DNA of 64,000 nt from Liolophura sinensis (Eukaryota > Mollusca > Polyplacophora > Chitonida > Chitonidae): positions 11,005,191 to 11,069,190 of the forward strand of contig NC_088300.1 of assembly GCF_032854445.1 (NCBI RefSeq). Reading direction: 5' to 3'. Numbering within the stretch: position 1 is the first letter of the stretch; each line of letters begins with the position of its first letter. Made by a program: the position numbers and the translations under genes. The notes below the pieces were generated by a model, which saw only the letters and a program-made list of their open reading frames with translations, was not told the origin of the DNA and did no database searches. Shown here in pieces: positions 1 through 11,100 of the stretch.

Positions 1-160
1 GGTCTCCACGTGCCCATGTCCTACATTCTTTACAAGCTCCCATGTATGTCCATGCTCCTATGTTCTTCATACACTCCCAGGTCTCCACATGCCCGTGCTC
101 CTATGTTCTTTATAAGCTTTCATGTTTCCATATGTTCATGCACCCATCCTCCTATATTCT

Positions 161-199
<39 letters not shown>
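1..199. repeat. 79-bp minisatellite fragment and TA microsatellite before a SART1 exon
   Basis: The segment beginning 'ggtctccacgtgcccatg' recurs at about 80 as 'ggtctccacatgcccgtg', with further degraded copies of 'catgctcctatgttctt'. A run of TA dinucleotides at about 163-199 follows and ends at 'atgttcatg', a word also found inside the minisatellite. The array stops within 20 bases of the 3' splice site at 217. Confidence 0.75.
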
Positions 200-202
<3 letters not shown>

Positions 203-217
203 CATGTACTGTTGTAG

Positions 218-3200
218 GAAGAAGAGAAAGCTGTCCTGGATGATGAACCGGTTGTGAACCAGGGGCTCGGTGCTGCACTGTCACTAGCCATGAAAAAAGG
301 TCAGTTAGACTTCTGGGTAGCCCCTCCTCACAAAGTTATATAGGCCCTCCTCACACAGTTAGATAGCCATATACACACACATTTAGGCCCTCAACACACA
401 TTTAGACAGCCGCTGCAGGCACAGTTGGATAGACCCTCAACAGGTAGTTAGATAGCCCTCCACATGCAGTTACATACCCTCTCCATATGCAGTTACATAG
501 CCCTTCCACACACAGTTACATAGGCCTTCCACACGCATTTAGATAGCCTCTCCACACACAGTTGCAGATCCCCTCTACACACAGTTAGATAGCCCCTACA
601 CACAGTTAGATAGGCCCTCAACACACAGTTAGATAGCCCCTGCAGGCACAGTGAGATAGCCCCTCAACACGCAGTTAGATAGCCCCTCAACACACAGTTA
701 GATAGCCCCCCCCACATGCAGTTGCATAGCTTCTCCACACAGTTACATAGCACCTCCACACACAGTTGCATAGCCCCTCTCCACACCGTTGCATAACCTC
801 TCCCCACATGGTTGCACAGCCCCTCCCCACACGGTTGCACAGCCCCTCCACAGTTAGATAGCCCCTCTACATGCAGTTAGATAGCCCCTCAACACACAGC
901 TGGATAGCCCTTCCACACATAGTTGCACAGCCCCTCACCACACAGTTGCATAGCCCTCCACATGCAGTTAGATAGCCCCTCCACTTGCAATTAGATAGCC
1001 CCTCAACACACAGTTGGATATCCCCTCCAAACATCGTTGCACAGGCTCTCCACAGTTGTCCACACAGTTGGACAACCCCTCCACACAACAATATTCATGG
1101 TTTGGGAAGAATATGAGTAAATGATTGATCTACCCTAATTTTTCAATATCTTCAACAGCCTTTTCAAACATTCTAAAAGAACTATGGGGAGAAATAATCT
1201 GCATAGTATTGTGAAGCTTGCATCTTTAGTGACAAAATGAAATCATTTTAATATCCTTTTTGTAGTAACTATGCATAAATTACACTAAAAGAAGTGCTTT
1301 AGTGATTGAAAAGGTTGAAGATTTACGGTAAGTCTTTTACACTGTAGTTTCTTTCCATAGTGAAGACATACATGGTGTGCTGATAAGAAATCATTCCCTT
1401 CATGTCTTCTTGCAACTGACATATCACAGCTCTTGTTGTCTGTGTACACAGGTTACTTGGAGCAGGAATTTAAGAAGAAAGGGACAGCTCCGAAGCATGA
1501 ACACATCCAGGCCCAGAATTACTCCATAGAGGACAAGAGATATGAGTAAGATACCATTATTCTCTCTGTTGCCCAACTTCTCCAGTCCTAACAGGTGTTA
1601 ACTCCATTACTGTCAGATTAAAGGAAACAAGGGACACATGAAATGTTTGGTTTTTAGTCTATTGTTACAAAGTAAGGCGCGATATTGTGGGTGTGGGGGA
1701 AAGTGGAGTCGATCTTGGTGTCTGGGCAAGTCATTTTGTTAAAGGATTTTTGTCCAGATTTGTTACTTAATCATAATTAGCTATCCCTGTATATATTGTT
1801 AATTGAGTTTCAAAAAATATTAAAATAGGGTACATTAATCTGAGTAATATGACGCTTGAAATCACTAGATAATGAGGATGGTTTTATGCATTTTTTCTGC
1901 CAACAATCGGTATTATGTCATACAAGATCAACCTTTACGAGCTGTCACAGCCTTGCCATTTAGCCAATTGAATGTTGAAAAAACTACAAGAGTGACAACA
2001 AGCATATCAAATTTCTCTAGGAAATGGGTTGCTGTTCTGCACACAGTCATAAACACAGGTGGTCAAGGACACCTGACATCAGTTTTTTCAAGGCTCCAGA
2101 CGATTTGACCCTCAGGAAGGTATTGATTTACAGTACAAGATGGAAGGATTTTGTGCCCACCAAAAACATCCATGTCAGCTCTTGCCATTTTACAGCTGAA
2201 AGCTACAAGAGGAATATAGCTGAACTCAAACGATTTGGCTACTGTGGCAACAAATCTCTAATGCTGATGTCCACATGTTACATGCATGTATTGCACACAA
2301 CTATATAGACATAGGCTATTGAAAATACTGACGATACCATGCATCTGTCATCGTGCATAGGTATGAATTTAGATGACTGTGGAATAGAACGATGTTTATT
2401 GTGAAGCAGGTGAAATGTTCAATGTAACACAGGATAAAGCTATAACTTACCAGTCCGTATTGCCAGTGTGCATGGAAATGCATGGACAAATGTCACGTTC
2501 AGTGTTTGAAAACGGTGGATCTGAAAGTCTGGCCAGAGATGTCAGTGTAATAAATCAGAAATTTAGTGATGTCCACCGTCGGTTCAAATTGATTTGGCAG
2601 TACATTTCTGATTTGCATCTCTGGAGCTAAGATCTATCCAGGCTAGATATATATATGTGTAGCCTAGTCATCCTTGTGTTGGCCAAATATGACGTGACCC
2701 ACTGAGCCATACCAGGCAGCCAGCTGGAGATGGGCTAGAGCAGTAAATCTGTTGTTTTTTGTGCATTTAAAGTCATTAGTACATTTCACAGAAGCCCTCT
2801 CGGCAATATACTGTTCAATCAGGGTTTAGTCTTTAGAATTAGGAGTGCTAGCAAAATCAGAACACTAATCCTTTAATTTATTTATTTATTTGATGGTGTT
2901 GTACGCGGTACTCAAGAATATTTGACTTATATGACGACAGCCATCATTATGGTGGGAGGAAACTGGGTAGAGCTCGCGGATAACCCACGACCATCCGCAG
3001 GTTGCTGAGAGACCTTCCTAAAACAACCATGTGGGGGGAAGGGCTGAAGTAAGGAGGGCTAAGCTCTTCCTGTGTTCCCAGCAAGTTGACATCATTGACA
3101 GCAATTCTGAAAATTTTCGACTGGAGGTCCTTTTCATGTATTTTAACACTTGATTGGCCAGTTGATTGGCTGATTGATTGGCACCCCTCACCGTTTGAGC

Positions 3201-4773
3201 GGTTTAGTGAGATCCTTCTTAAAGGCTACATTAAGTTTGATCATTGAGGGATTTTTCAGCTGGAGATATTTGAGGTACACATGGCAAGATGAGAAGATTA
3301 CCAGCTGAGCTGATGAGTTGTAACGTGTTTAATACTGTATAATTGTAAACTAGTGACATGGGATGTCTCCTGTCTGTAGGGACCTTGATGAGAAGTATCG
3401 TAAGAGAGATCGCTTCAGCGGAGCTCTGGTGGACTTCAAAGAGAAGGACACGTACAAGCCAGATGTCAAACTGGAGTATGTGGATGACAGTGGTCGCAAC
3501 CTGACCCCCAAGGAAGCCTTCAGACAGCTGTCCCACCGATTTCACGGCAAGGGCTCTGGCAAGAAGAAGACGGAGAAACGGATGAAGAAGCTGGAGGAGG
3601 AGAATGTGAGTAAATCTTGGGTCTGCACACGGGTATTGTTCTCACACAGTCATTTCACATGGCAACGTGTATCCTCACCTCAGCTTAAAATACATAATAC
3701 ATAATGAAGTGCGAAGGAATCATGAGAGATTTGAGTTAGATTGTGTTACAGTAGTGATGCCTTCTGTGATAAAATCTGGCTTCAGAAATGATTTGTATCA
3801 TGGCGGTTCATGTGACATTTGTTAAGAAATAGTGTGAGATTTGGATAGACAATGTAAGTACATGAAAAGGTCTATTATATTGTATTGGATATGTTGCTTT
3901 GTACAGTTCCTGAAGCAGATATTGTACTTGAAATGTTTTTTGATTTTTTGTATAGTTGATAAAGCACAAATTTTACTGAGTATCTTGTTTTGAACAGTTG
4001 ATGAAGCAGATGAGCTCCACAGATACCCCCCTTGGGACCCTCAATTTACTAAAGGAGAAACAGAGAGCTGAGAAATCTGCATATGTCCTCCTAACAGGAA
4101 GCAAGGGAATGGCAGCGTAAGTGTGCTTTGTCAGACTGTGCCAACACTCTGATAGGTCGCCAGTGAGTCATTATGATCACATCGTCCATCAAACAGTGCC
4201 TTGTTCCACAGTAATTTAATGGAAGAAATAGTTAGCACAGGATTGGACACAATGTTCTGTACCAACATTCTGAGAGATTGCAGTCAGTCATTGTGTTCAC
4301 ATTGGACATGATGACATTTTGTGTATGATCACAATTTTTAATACCTTAATTCAGAAAGCCAATTTTAGATTGCTTTTGTTTTATGTAAATTTCCTCTGTA
4401 AACATGACTTAAAATCTTGTGAGGAATGCAATACAGGTAGTATCATCGTGAAAATTCTGCCACCCAGTACTTTTGATACACATTTTTAGAGACAGCAGGT
4501 CTCTTCTGGTCCACAGATAATAGTGTCTGTCCCAGACTACCCGCAGTGTTTGCCACCTGGTTGTACTGGTCGTACTGACATTGTGATGTGCAGCCTAGTC
4601 AACATGATTTTCACAGTGGTTTCTTGTTATCAGTAAGGCATAAGTGCAGCGATTAAGAAATTATATTTAGAATTTATTTTGTTATGTTTAATTTATGCTG
4701 ACATTACAAAAGTATGTCTCTGAGTGAGTGGTTGTTTTGTATTTCCAGGAATACCATCGTCAAAACTAGTTAG
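218..4773 (+). CDS. SART1: SART1 (U4/U6.U5 tri-snRNP-associated protein 1), 3' part of gene
   Basis: SART1 (Snu66 in yeast) is a nuclear protein of the U4/U6.U5 tri-snRNP needed for spliceosome assembly. Five exons join in phase: 218-299, 1452-1545, 3380-3605, 3998-4116, 4749-4773, giving the last 181 residues. Each has GT donor and AG acceptor. The order of motifs matches the vertebrate C-terminus as I recall it: [13 protein letters not shown], then [49 protein letters not shown], a basic [14 protein letters not shown] stretch, [14 protein letters not shown] and a final AANTIVKTS stop. The 5' exons lie left of the window, so the ATG at 3363 is not a start. Intron 1 is almost wholly a minisatellite and intron 2 holds a THAP remnant. 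The exons look intact and under constraint. Identification is confident; exon edges are by consensus only. Confidence 0.93.
300..1095. repeat. ~23-bp minisatellite filling the start of SART1 intron 1
   Basis: About 33 degenerate copies of 'cacagttagatagcccctc' with a spacer of a few bases. Variants have gttgcatagcc or gttacatagcc. The first copy coincides with the splice donor of the preceding exon: the intron starts GTCAGTTAGAC, which reads as an array unit. Antisense ORFs in this stretch come from the repeat and are not genes. Confidence 0.9.
2024..2308 (+). pseudogene. degenerate THAP-type zinc-finger domain in SART1 intron 2
   Basis: An ORF of 94 codons has the order of a THAP domain: a cysteine pair near the start (GCCSAHSH), SFFKAPDD, then [10 protein letters not shown], the HF block and a closing KSLM region. 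In active THAP domains the C2CH zinc site reads Cys-x-x-His with HF following. Here the block is VSSCHF, so the expected cysteine is serine and a cysteine sits next to the histidine, which suggests a decayed zinc site. No downstream transposase ORF is clear, although an ORF at 2415-2630 of unknown nature follows. THAP domains occur in P-element-like transposases and in host regulators; a transposon remnant inside the intron is the simplest reading. Family call is moderately sure; pseudogene status is inferred. Confidence 0.45.
2876..3025 (-). mobile_element. molluscan-type SINE, 3' part
   Basis: Read on the minus strand, this has the order 'aggttgctg', 'cgtgggttat', a block with 'cctcccaccataatg', 'aaatattcttgagtac' and a tail of AATAAATAAAT. 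Full-length copies with tRNA-like heads are at 6690 and 50100. It lies in SART1 intron 2. I recognise the core from mollusc genomes but do not assign a named family. Confidence 0.75.
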
Positions 4774-5325
4774 TGAAGAGCGTGTACATTGAGATGTGTC
4801 ACAATGTGCTTGTCACTGACCATGACCCCTCCCAGATAAGACAGAGCAGAACTGAGGTACACCTACTGCTTGACAGTATGCAAGTGATACTTGGTTCCAG
4901 TTTAGTATACAAGTGAAAAGTTTTGGTCATTACAGTGTGAGTTGTTTCCACTGAGGTTACTCTCCAGATGTTGGTATCTTGAACAGCAGTTTGTGAGTGT
5001 CTTATTCTCTAGTGTTACACAGCATCCAGTGGTAAATCTGGTCACGTAATTGGTAAAAACATAAAATACAACAAGACGCAGTACTGCAGGTCATTAACTT
5101 CTGGTATTGACTTCTGGTTTCTTACTGGTAGACAAGATGACTTGTGCTCACAGATCGTCCTCAGCCCTGACAATTATCCAGTGTCATCTTCATCTTAAAG
5201 CGCTGTATGTTATCTTATAAACTTTTCAGTTTGTAGCAGGACAAGCCCAGAACATCAGGTAACATGGGGCTGCATACGGTTTGATGGAGTGAAGTAATAA
5301 AGGGACATACCGCCAACGTCGAAAA
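4774..5325 (+). other. SART1: SART1 3' UTR with poly(A) signal
   Basis: The stretch after the SART1 stop has no coding features. A canonical AATAAA lies at 5296-5301, so cleavage is expected some 10-30 bases later. The UTR would be about 550 bases. This is inference from the hexamer only. Confidence 0.6.
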
Positions 5326-6440
5326 AAATGTGCTGTTATTTTAGACATCATCTACATAAAGCCGAGACTTCCAGAAGTCTACTAACACATGTTCGACTTT
5401 AAGTGACAATCGAATGTTCGGTTTTATCCGGGGTTTTCCTTCGGTCATCAGCTCATTCAAGTCACTGTATTTTTAACACCTGATTATCTGAGTCAGTTAC
5501 CTCCCCTTGTTGTCTAGACCACGGGTGATATTCAGTAAACTTGAAATGTAAGACATGGTATTGTGTTGTAATTATGCAGTCTACCATGTAACTGCAGTTC
5601 TGCCGTGCAGATCATTGGGAATTACGAATGCTTTATAAAACTTTATGGATGGAAAGGAAGATCGTATTTGGTTTACTAGACTGATAATTTGCATTCAATC
5701 TATCGTATTGTTTACATCTGCGATCCACAAGTGAACGTTGCATTGTGAGAAAACTTTGCTCTGCCTCATTTACATGTTATCTCCTCAGGCAGACAGTTTA
5801 GAGTGGTGACGGATTTCCCCTTGTAATTCTCTTAATTGACATTTTTCGGAAAATATAATCCCAGGATGTTTAGTCAGGAGTCAAATGCAACTCATTTTTG
5901 TATGTAGCTGAACCAACTCAAAAAATCTGAATTTCTTTTGGCAGTGTGTCCCTTTAAGGCAAGTACATGTAGTTGGGCTGTTCTCCTTTAGTTCAGGAAC
6001 AGAACAGAAATTTGCTTGATATATCACTGCAACAAGGATTGTTGTGATTCCTGGAGAATGGAACAAGACATTGAAGAGAGAGATATCTTTAAAATGCTGG
6101 GGGAGTTTAATAACTTTGGATAAGGCTCTGACATTGATAACCATGAACTGTGTTAAATACCTACATGTGTCTGGTTTATGTATACTGATGTGTTCTTATG
6201 TTGTGTCCAGTCTGATCAACATTTTTACATATGATGTAAGATGTACATTTGATTAAAAACATTTTATTTACACACTGACTGCAATTTCTTTCTCAGCCAC
6301 CCATCCCTCTCCACAATAGCTTAGTTTCCTGGCTATTGTCATAGATAGTCCATGGTTAAGATTGATTCATACATTTTATTAATGGGTTTTACTCAGAGCC
6401 GTACTCAGAAGTATTTCATCAGTACAACAAAATGCCTATT
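5326..6440. other. intergenic, no gene seen
   Basis: Between the SART1 poly(A) signal and the SINE pair. ORFs at 5881-6144 and 6044-6256 are short, overlap on opposite strands and carry no recognisable motif. I see no repeat array here. Confidence 0.5.
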
Positions 6441-6529
6441 CAAAAACTACATGACCATGGCAAATTACTTTCAAACTTGAGAAACATTTTAGTTGGAACA
6501 TATCATAGTAATGGCGATTTTGTCCATCT

Positions 6530-6690
6530 GTGTTTCCATATTTGTGTCTGGCCATTTGTACGTGGGAAGGTCTGCAACAACCTGCGGATGGTGGTAGGTT
6601 TCTTGGATTTCTCCCACCATAAAGCTGGTCACCTTCCTGTGAGTGAAATATTCTTGAGGACGGTGTAAAACTCAAATCAAATAAATCTCT
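6530..6690 (+). mobile_element. SINE copy, 3' part
   Basis: Contains 'gtacgtgggaaggtctg', 'caacaacctgcggatggt', 'tctcccaccataaagctgg', 'gtgaaatattcttgag' and ends 'aaatcaaataaat'. The order is that of the molluscan SINE body and tail. A second, fuller copy follows at once, so this is a head-to-tail pair. Confidence 0.8.
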
Positions 6691-6691
6691 T

Positions 6692-6925
6692 CTCTGTGGC
6701 CTTGTGGTTAAGAGTGCTAGTGCAACACAATGACTCAGTGTGATCACTGTGAGTTCAAGTCAAGCTCATGGTGTTTTCCTCTCTGGTCGTATATGCCAAC
6801 ATCCAGTGTGTTGTGGATTTCCCCCATGCTTTGCCCAGTTTTCTCCCACCGTAAAGCTGGCCGCCATAGTGTAAGTAAAATATTCTTGAGTAGGTCATAA
6901 AATGCCATTGAAATAAAAGGTTTTG
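6692..6925 (+). mobile_element. SINE copy with tRNA-like head
   Basis: The head has an A-box-like 'tggccttgtggttaagag' and a B-box-like 'gagttcaagtc', consistent with a pol III promoter. The body then repeats the 'gtcgtatatgcc', 'ctcccaccgtaaagctgg', 'gtaaaatattcttgag' order and ends 'attgaaataaaa'. This is among the most complete copies in the window. Confidence 0.8.
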
Positions 6926-8167
6926 CATGTGCAATTTTAGTTTTAGAGGCCGCTCGGATATATAATAGAAGTCACTTTTAGGTGTACCTTACATATAGCT
7001 CTATATTTGTCAGTTTCTGGCGTTGCCTTGGTAACCAGATATCTCAGTGAACTGTGTGCAGTCTGTGCCTGCAGTCAAGCTTTGAAACAAGGGTTCTATA
7101 TAAAGGTTTCTTAGAGTGTATGGGCAGCAGCGGTCAGTGGTGGTTTCTGTATAAAGTTTGCGTCTTGAAATAATTTGATTTTGTTAGACAAATAAGTTTG
7201 TATGACTGAATGTTGAACATTGTGCACTTAGTTAAAGAAATCACGAGGAACAAGCGTCTAAAGCTTATTAATAATTTATTAAGACCCTTCATTACAACCG
7301 TCAGAGCGATAGACACATTCTCGTTTATGTTCGTAAGTTTGCGAGTCCAGCGGACTGTTCCCGGAGTGATGGCTGAGCTATACTTGGGCAAACACCCTAC
7401 ACATGGATAATATCATACATAGACTGGTAGAAAAAGACATAGCGGTACAACCGCTGGGTAAAGCTACACATGCATGAACCGGAAGAAAACGCGCCCTTAT
7501 AACTCCTGGCTGTGTGCACACATTTATAAAATAAAACACTTCGAAATAAAATCTCTTATTTACAGGACTTAAACATGTTTCAATACAACAAACTATTCTT
7601 TTATTTGTCAGGAAATCTACATTTTGGGGGAATTATTTTGAATGACATTCAACTTCAGATTTACAAGTTCAAACCTAATGTGAGGCAGAGAAGCCCAATT
7701 TGTTTATTCCAATATGTGCACATGTAGGTAAATGAAAATCATTACAAACAATGTTTCATCACTGTTAAAAATAAGCGTCACATGAAAAATAAACTAACTT
7801 TAAAAGATTACAGTTATAACCCTACAACGTTGTGCTCATGGTGCTTAACACCATCCGGATGTGTTCTGTGCCAAAGCAATCGTGAGATTTGAAGCCCTAT
7901 GTTTTGTGTTCTGTGATGAAGAGTTTAAAGCCTAAGGCCCCAAATCCCTCATACCATGTCACATGTTTGTCACATCCGTAACTGGCTACTCACAACTTTT
8001 GTGGGGACCGGTTTTATTATGCAGAAATCGCATCGCACAAACCTCCTACTCGAAACAGTCTGAATTGTGTAATCTGTCAGTTACGAAGTGGATTGAGCGA
8101 GTGTTGTGAAAGGAAGACCTCAAATCTACCGGACGGACAGGTCGTCCACAGTTTACCACTGTGGTGT
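6926..8167. other. intergenic and probable 3' UTR of the secreted-protein gene
   Basis: No coding ORF with support. The right part should be the 3' UTR of the minus-strand gene that ends at 8168. Minus-strand AATAAA candidates (TTTATT on the plus strand) lie near 7605 and 7701. A pair of opposite-strand ORFs at 7134-7410 share the same DNA and show no motif. Confidence 0.4.
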
Positions 8168-11100
8168 CTACCCCAAGCAGCAGAGGAGTCCCGTGTACTG
8201 TGATTGACAGTCCACCTCGGCTTCCGGGGTCTTGTGGATGGTGCTGAGTCTTTCCTGGTTGGTCATTCCGCACGACTCCGACACGGTACACTGGTAGTTG
8301 ATCTCCGGGGACTCTGGTGGTGTGAGTGGCATCATTCCGGCCAACGCGGCCATGTTGCCAGCGGACGGCATGAACGGGCTCTGCTGGGACATGTTGCCAG
8401 CTGACATGAAGGGGTTCTGTTGCATGGGGTTGGGCGACTGTCCGACAGCGCCGGCCGTGCCGCTCCTAGCCGCCGACTGCGCCTGGAACATGGCCATCTG
8501 GGCCTGCCGTCGTTGCTGCTGCGCTGCCATGTACCTCATGTATTGCTGTTGATACTGTTGGTGAAGTACCTTGCTCGGTCCACACGGCTCTGAGAAAGTC
8601 GTTAAAGAAATTGGACAAAATGGTTTTCTTCCTTTGAACATATTATAAATGCGTCATTTTGACTGGGATAGGTTTTAGTTTTGTACCTTGTCGGAGGCAT
8701 CTTAACGAGAGACATGGAAAGCGGTGACCACCTGAATGTAGGCTATAAAAGTGGGGAAATGCATGGAAAATATATCAGTCTAATACATCGGAATTAGTCG
8801 GTTTAAATATATTTCATATGCTCCGTAATAATGAGACCCTGCATTAAAAATAAGTACATGAAATATTCAATAGCATCAGTACTTACTAAAAACGGACTGG
8901 GGGAGACCATTTCATCGGGGGAACCGGCGGGACCAGTGAAAACATGTATACACATGTACCTACCAGTTTCAAGACTTAAACCATTCCTGTTTTTTTTTTC
9001 TTTTGTTATGTTGATCAAAGCATATGGAGTTGTATTCAGCCGTGTGGTATGTTGTGTTTAAGATTGTCTGTTTCGCAATTCAAAGCTGTGTTAATGCTCT
9101 GTAATCATAGAGAGAAGCCGATTTTTAAAATGATCTACCGTGTATCAAATTAAGTCATTAAATTTTTAATATTTTAATTACTGTATTGTTCTTGCATAGT
9201 TAAATATTAATGTAACTGCTAAGCCAAAGCCCTGTAGTACACGTAAACACCAAAAGGATACGGTCTTGATACCGTCTGAGGAGGGCCATTCCAACCATCT
9301 GTGGTGACATACCATTCGGCATACCCGGGAATGCTGGATTCGTCCCGCCGCTCTGAGAGTTTCTCTGCCGATTGAGTAAAGCCAGGAGAGATGGATTCAT
9401 TCCGTGGAACATGGGATTGGCGTTCGGTGTTTGTCCCTGACGGATCACACCAGCACTGGAATTTGAGTGACCTTGTCCCCCAGAAGACCTCCCTCGTTGT
9501 TGCTGTCCGCGGTTGGGTGGAGGGGTGTTTCCACGGTTCGTCTGTTGGCCATTTAACCGATTACGGGCGGTTCCGAATAGAGGAGGCTGTATTTGAGGCA
9601 CCCTGCTCCGAGACGGAGGGACCCAAGCCCGCTGAATGTTTTGATTCTCTGGTGTCAATCGGACGGGTGGTTTTGGTTTTGCATTCTGTTGATTTAGAGT
9701 ATTTGGGACTTGTGTCTGTACTCTTTGTCCAGCTCCGGTTTGGTTTGGAGGTTTCTGCTCAGCGCCCGTTTGGCTTGAGGGTCTCTGTTCAAAGCCAGTT
9801 TGGCTTGGCGGTCTCTGTCTAGTGCCGATCTGGTTCGGCTGTCTCTGTCCAGCGCCGATCTGGCCTGATTGTTTCTGTCCAGCGCCAGTTGGAGGTCTCC
9901 AAGCCGGTTGAACTCTGCGTGGAGGACCGCCTCCGCTGTTATTTGGTTGATTTGAAGAATTTTCCGCTAAGGGGTTCTGTGATTGACGATTTATTTTATT
10001 CTGGTTTGATGAATTGGCGCCAGAATTTGCCAAAGGCCCGGCCTGGTTTGGTGTCCCGTTAGCATTACGGTTTCTAAATTGGAGAGAGTTCAGCGGAAAT
10101 GGCTGATTTTGCGCCACGTTGTTTCTAAGGGATGTCTGTCCTTCAGCCGCCAGTGGTTGAAACCCCTGCCGATAGTTTGGGAGCGGTGTTTGTTGCCTAT
10201 CTCTAGGCCGCTGAGGAAAGAATTGGTTTGGCCTTGGTTGAGCGGTTCGGTCTAGTCTGGGCACCGGGGTTTGTTGTCTGTTGTTCCAGAAAGGTACGTT
10301 AGGAAGACCGGGTTGAGTTTGGCCAGATCCAGAAGCTCCTTGGGAGTTCGTTCGGAAGCCTAGCCTCTGCCAGATGCTAGGAATGGGGGTCGGGTTAGGC
10401 GTGGGTTCCAGCTCTATCTCTGGGGCCTCGGTGGGCTCTGGAGTTGTGGTCGGAAGATTTAGCACAGGTGGATTGGCTGGTAATGCCGGAAGGAGCATTC
10501 CATTCCTATTTGCGGGTTGATTAGGAAAGAAGCCTGGTTGCTGTGCGGTACCTCTGTTTCCTGCGGCGTCCACTGGCCACGACTGGCCAAACATTGGCCC
10601 ATTACGGTTGTTTGGTGGCAATCCCCCTCCTGGTACAGACGCTCTGAGGGTGTTCGGTCGGAACGTCATACCAGTCGCGCTCTGGCTATTGGGAGAGTTC
10701 GTCTGTCGGCTTGGTGGAATAGGACGTGCGGTCCACGCGGGAGGAATGGCTTGAGCAGACGCACTTTGACTCCCAGGTAAAATGGATTGCTGTTGTGGGA
10801 AAAAGTGAGGAAATTGTTGACCGCCTGGTTGAGGTAGGTTATCCCTGCTTCGTGTAATTGGACCTGGGTTGTTCACAATGGGGTTAACTGGTACACCGCC
10901 CTGTGGAGTATTACCGTTCCCTCCCCCGGCATTATTTCGCTCACCTAACAAGTTAATACCAGGTATGCCGTTTGGGTTTTGAGCACCTACACCGCGGTTA
11001 AGTTCATTTAAGGAAATGGGGTTCGTATTAGAGCTACGTAACTGGTTCCTTCGAGCTTGCTCGTACTGACTTGCAATACGATTGAGGATGAGTTGAATAT

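Noticed and set aside
3231-3545. Minus-strand ORF across SART1 exon
   Set aside because: Antisense shadow of a well-supported SART1 exon.
8803-9018. Possible middle exon of the secreted-protein gene
   Set aside because: Good donor gtaagt and an acceptable acceptor, but its phase does not fit the downstream exon, and the needed frame has a stop. Mentioned only as an alternative.
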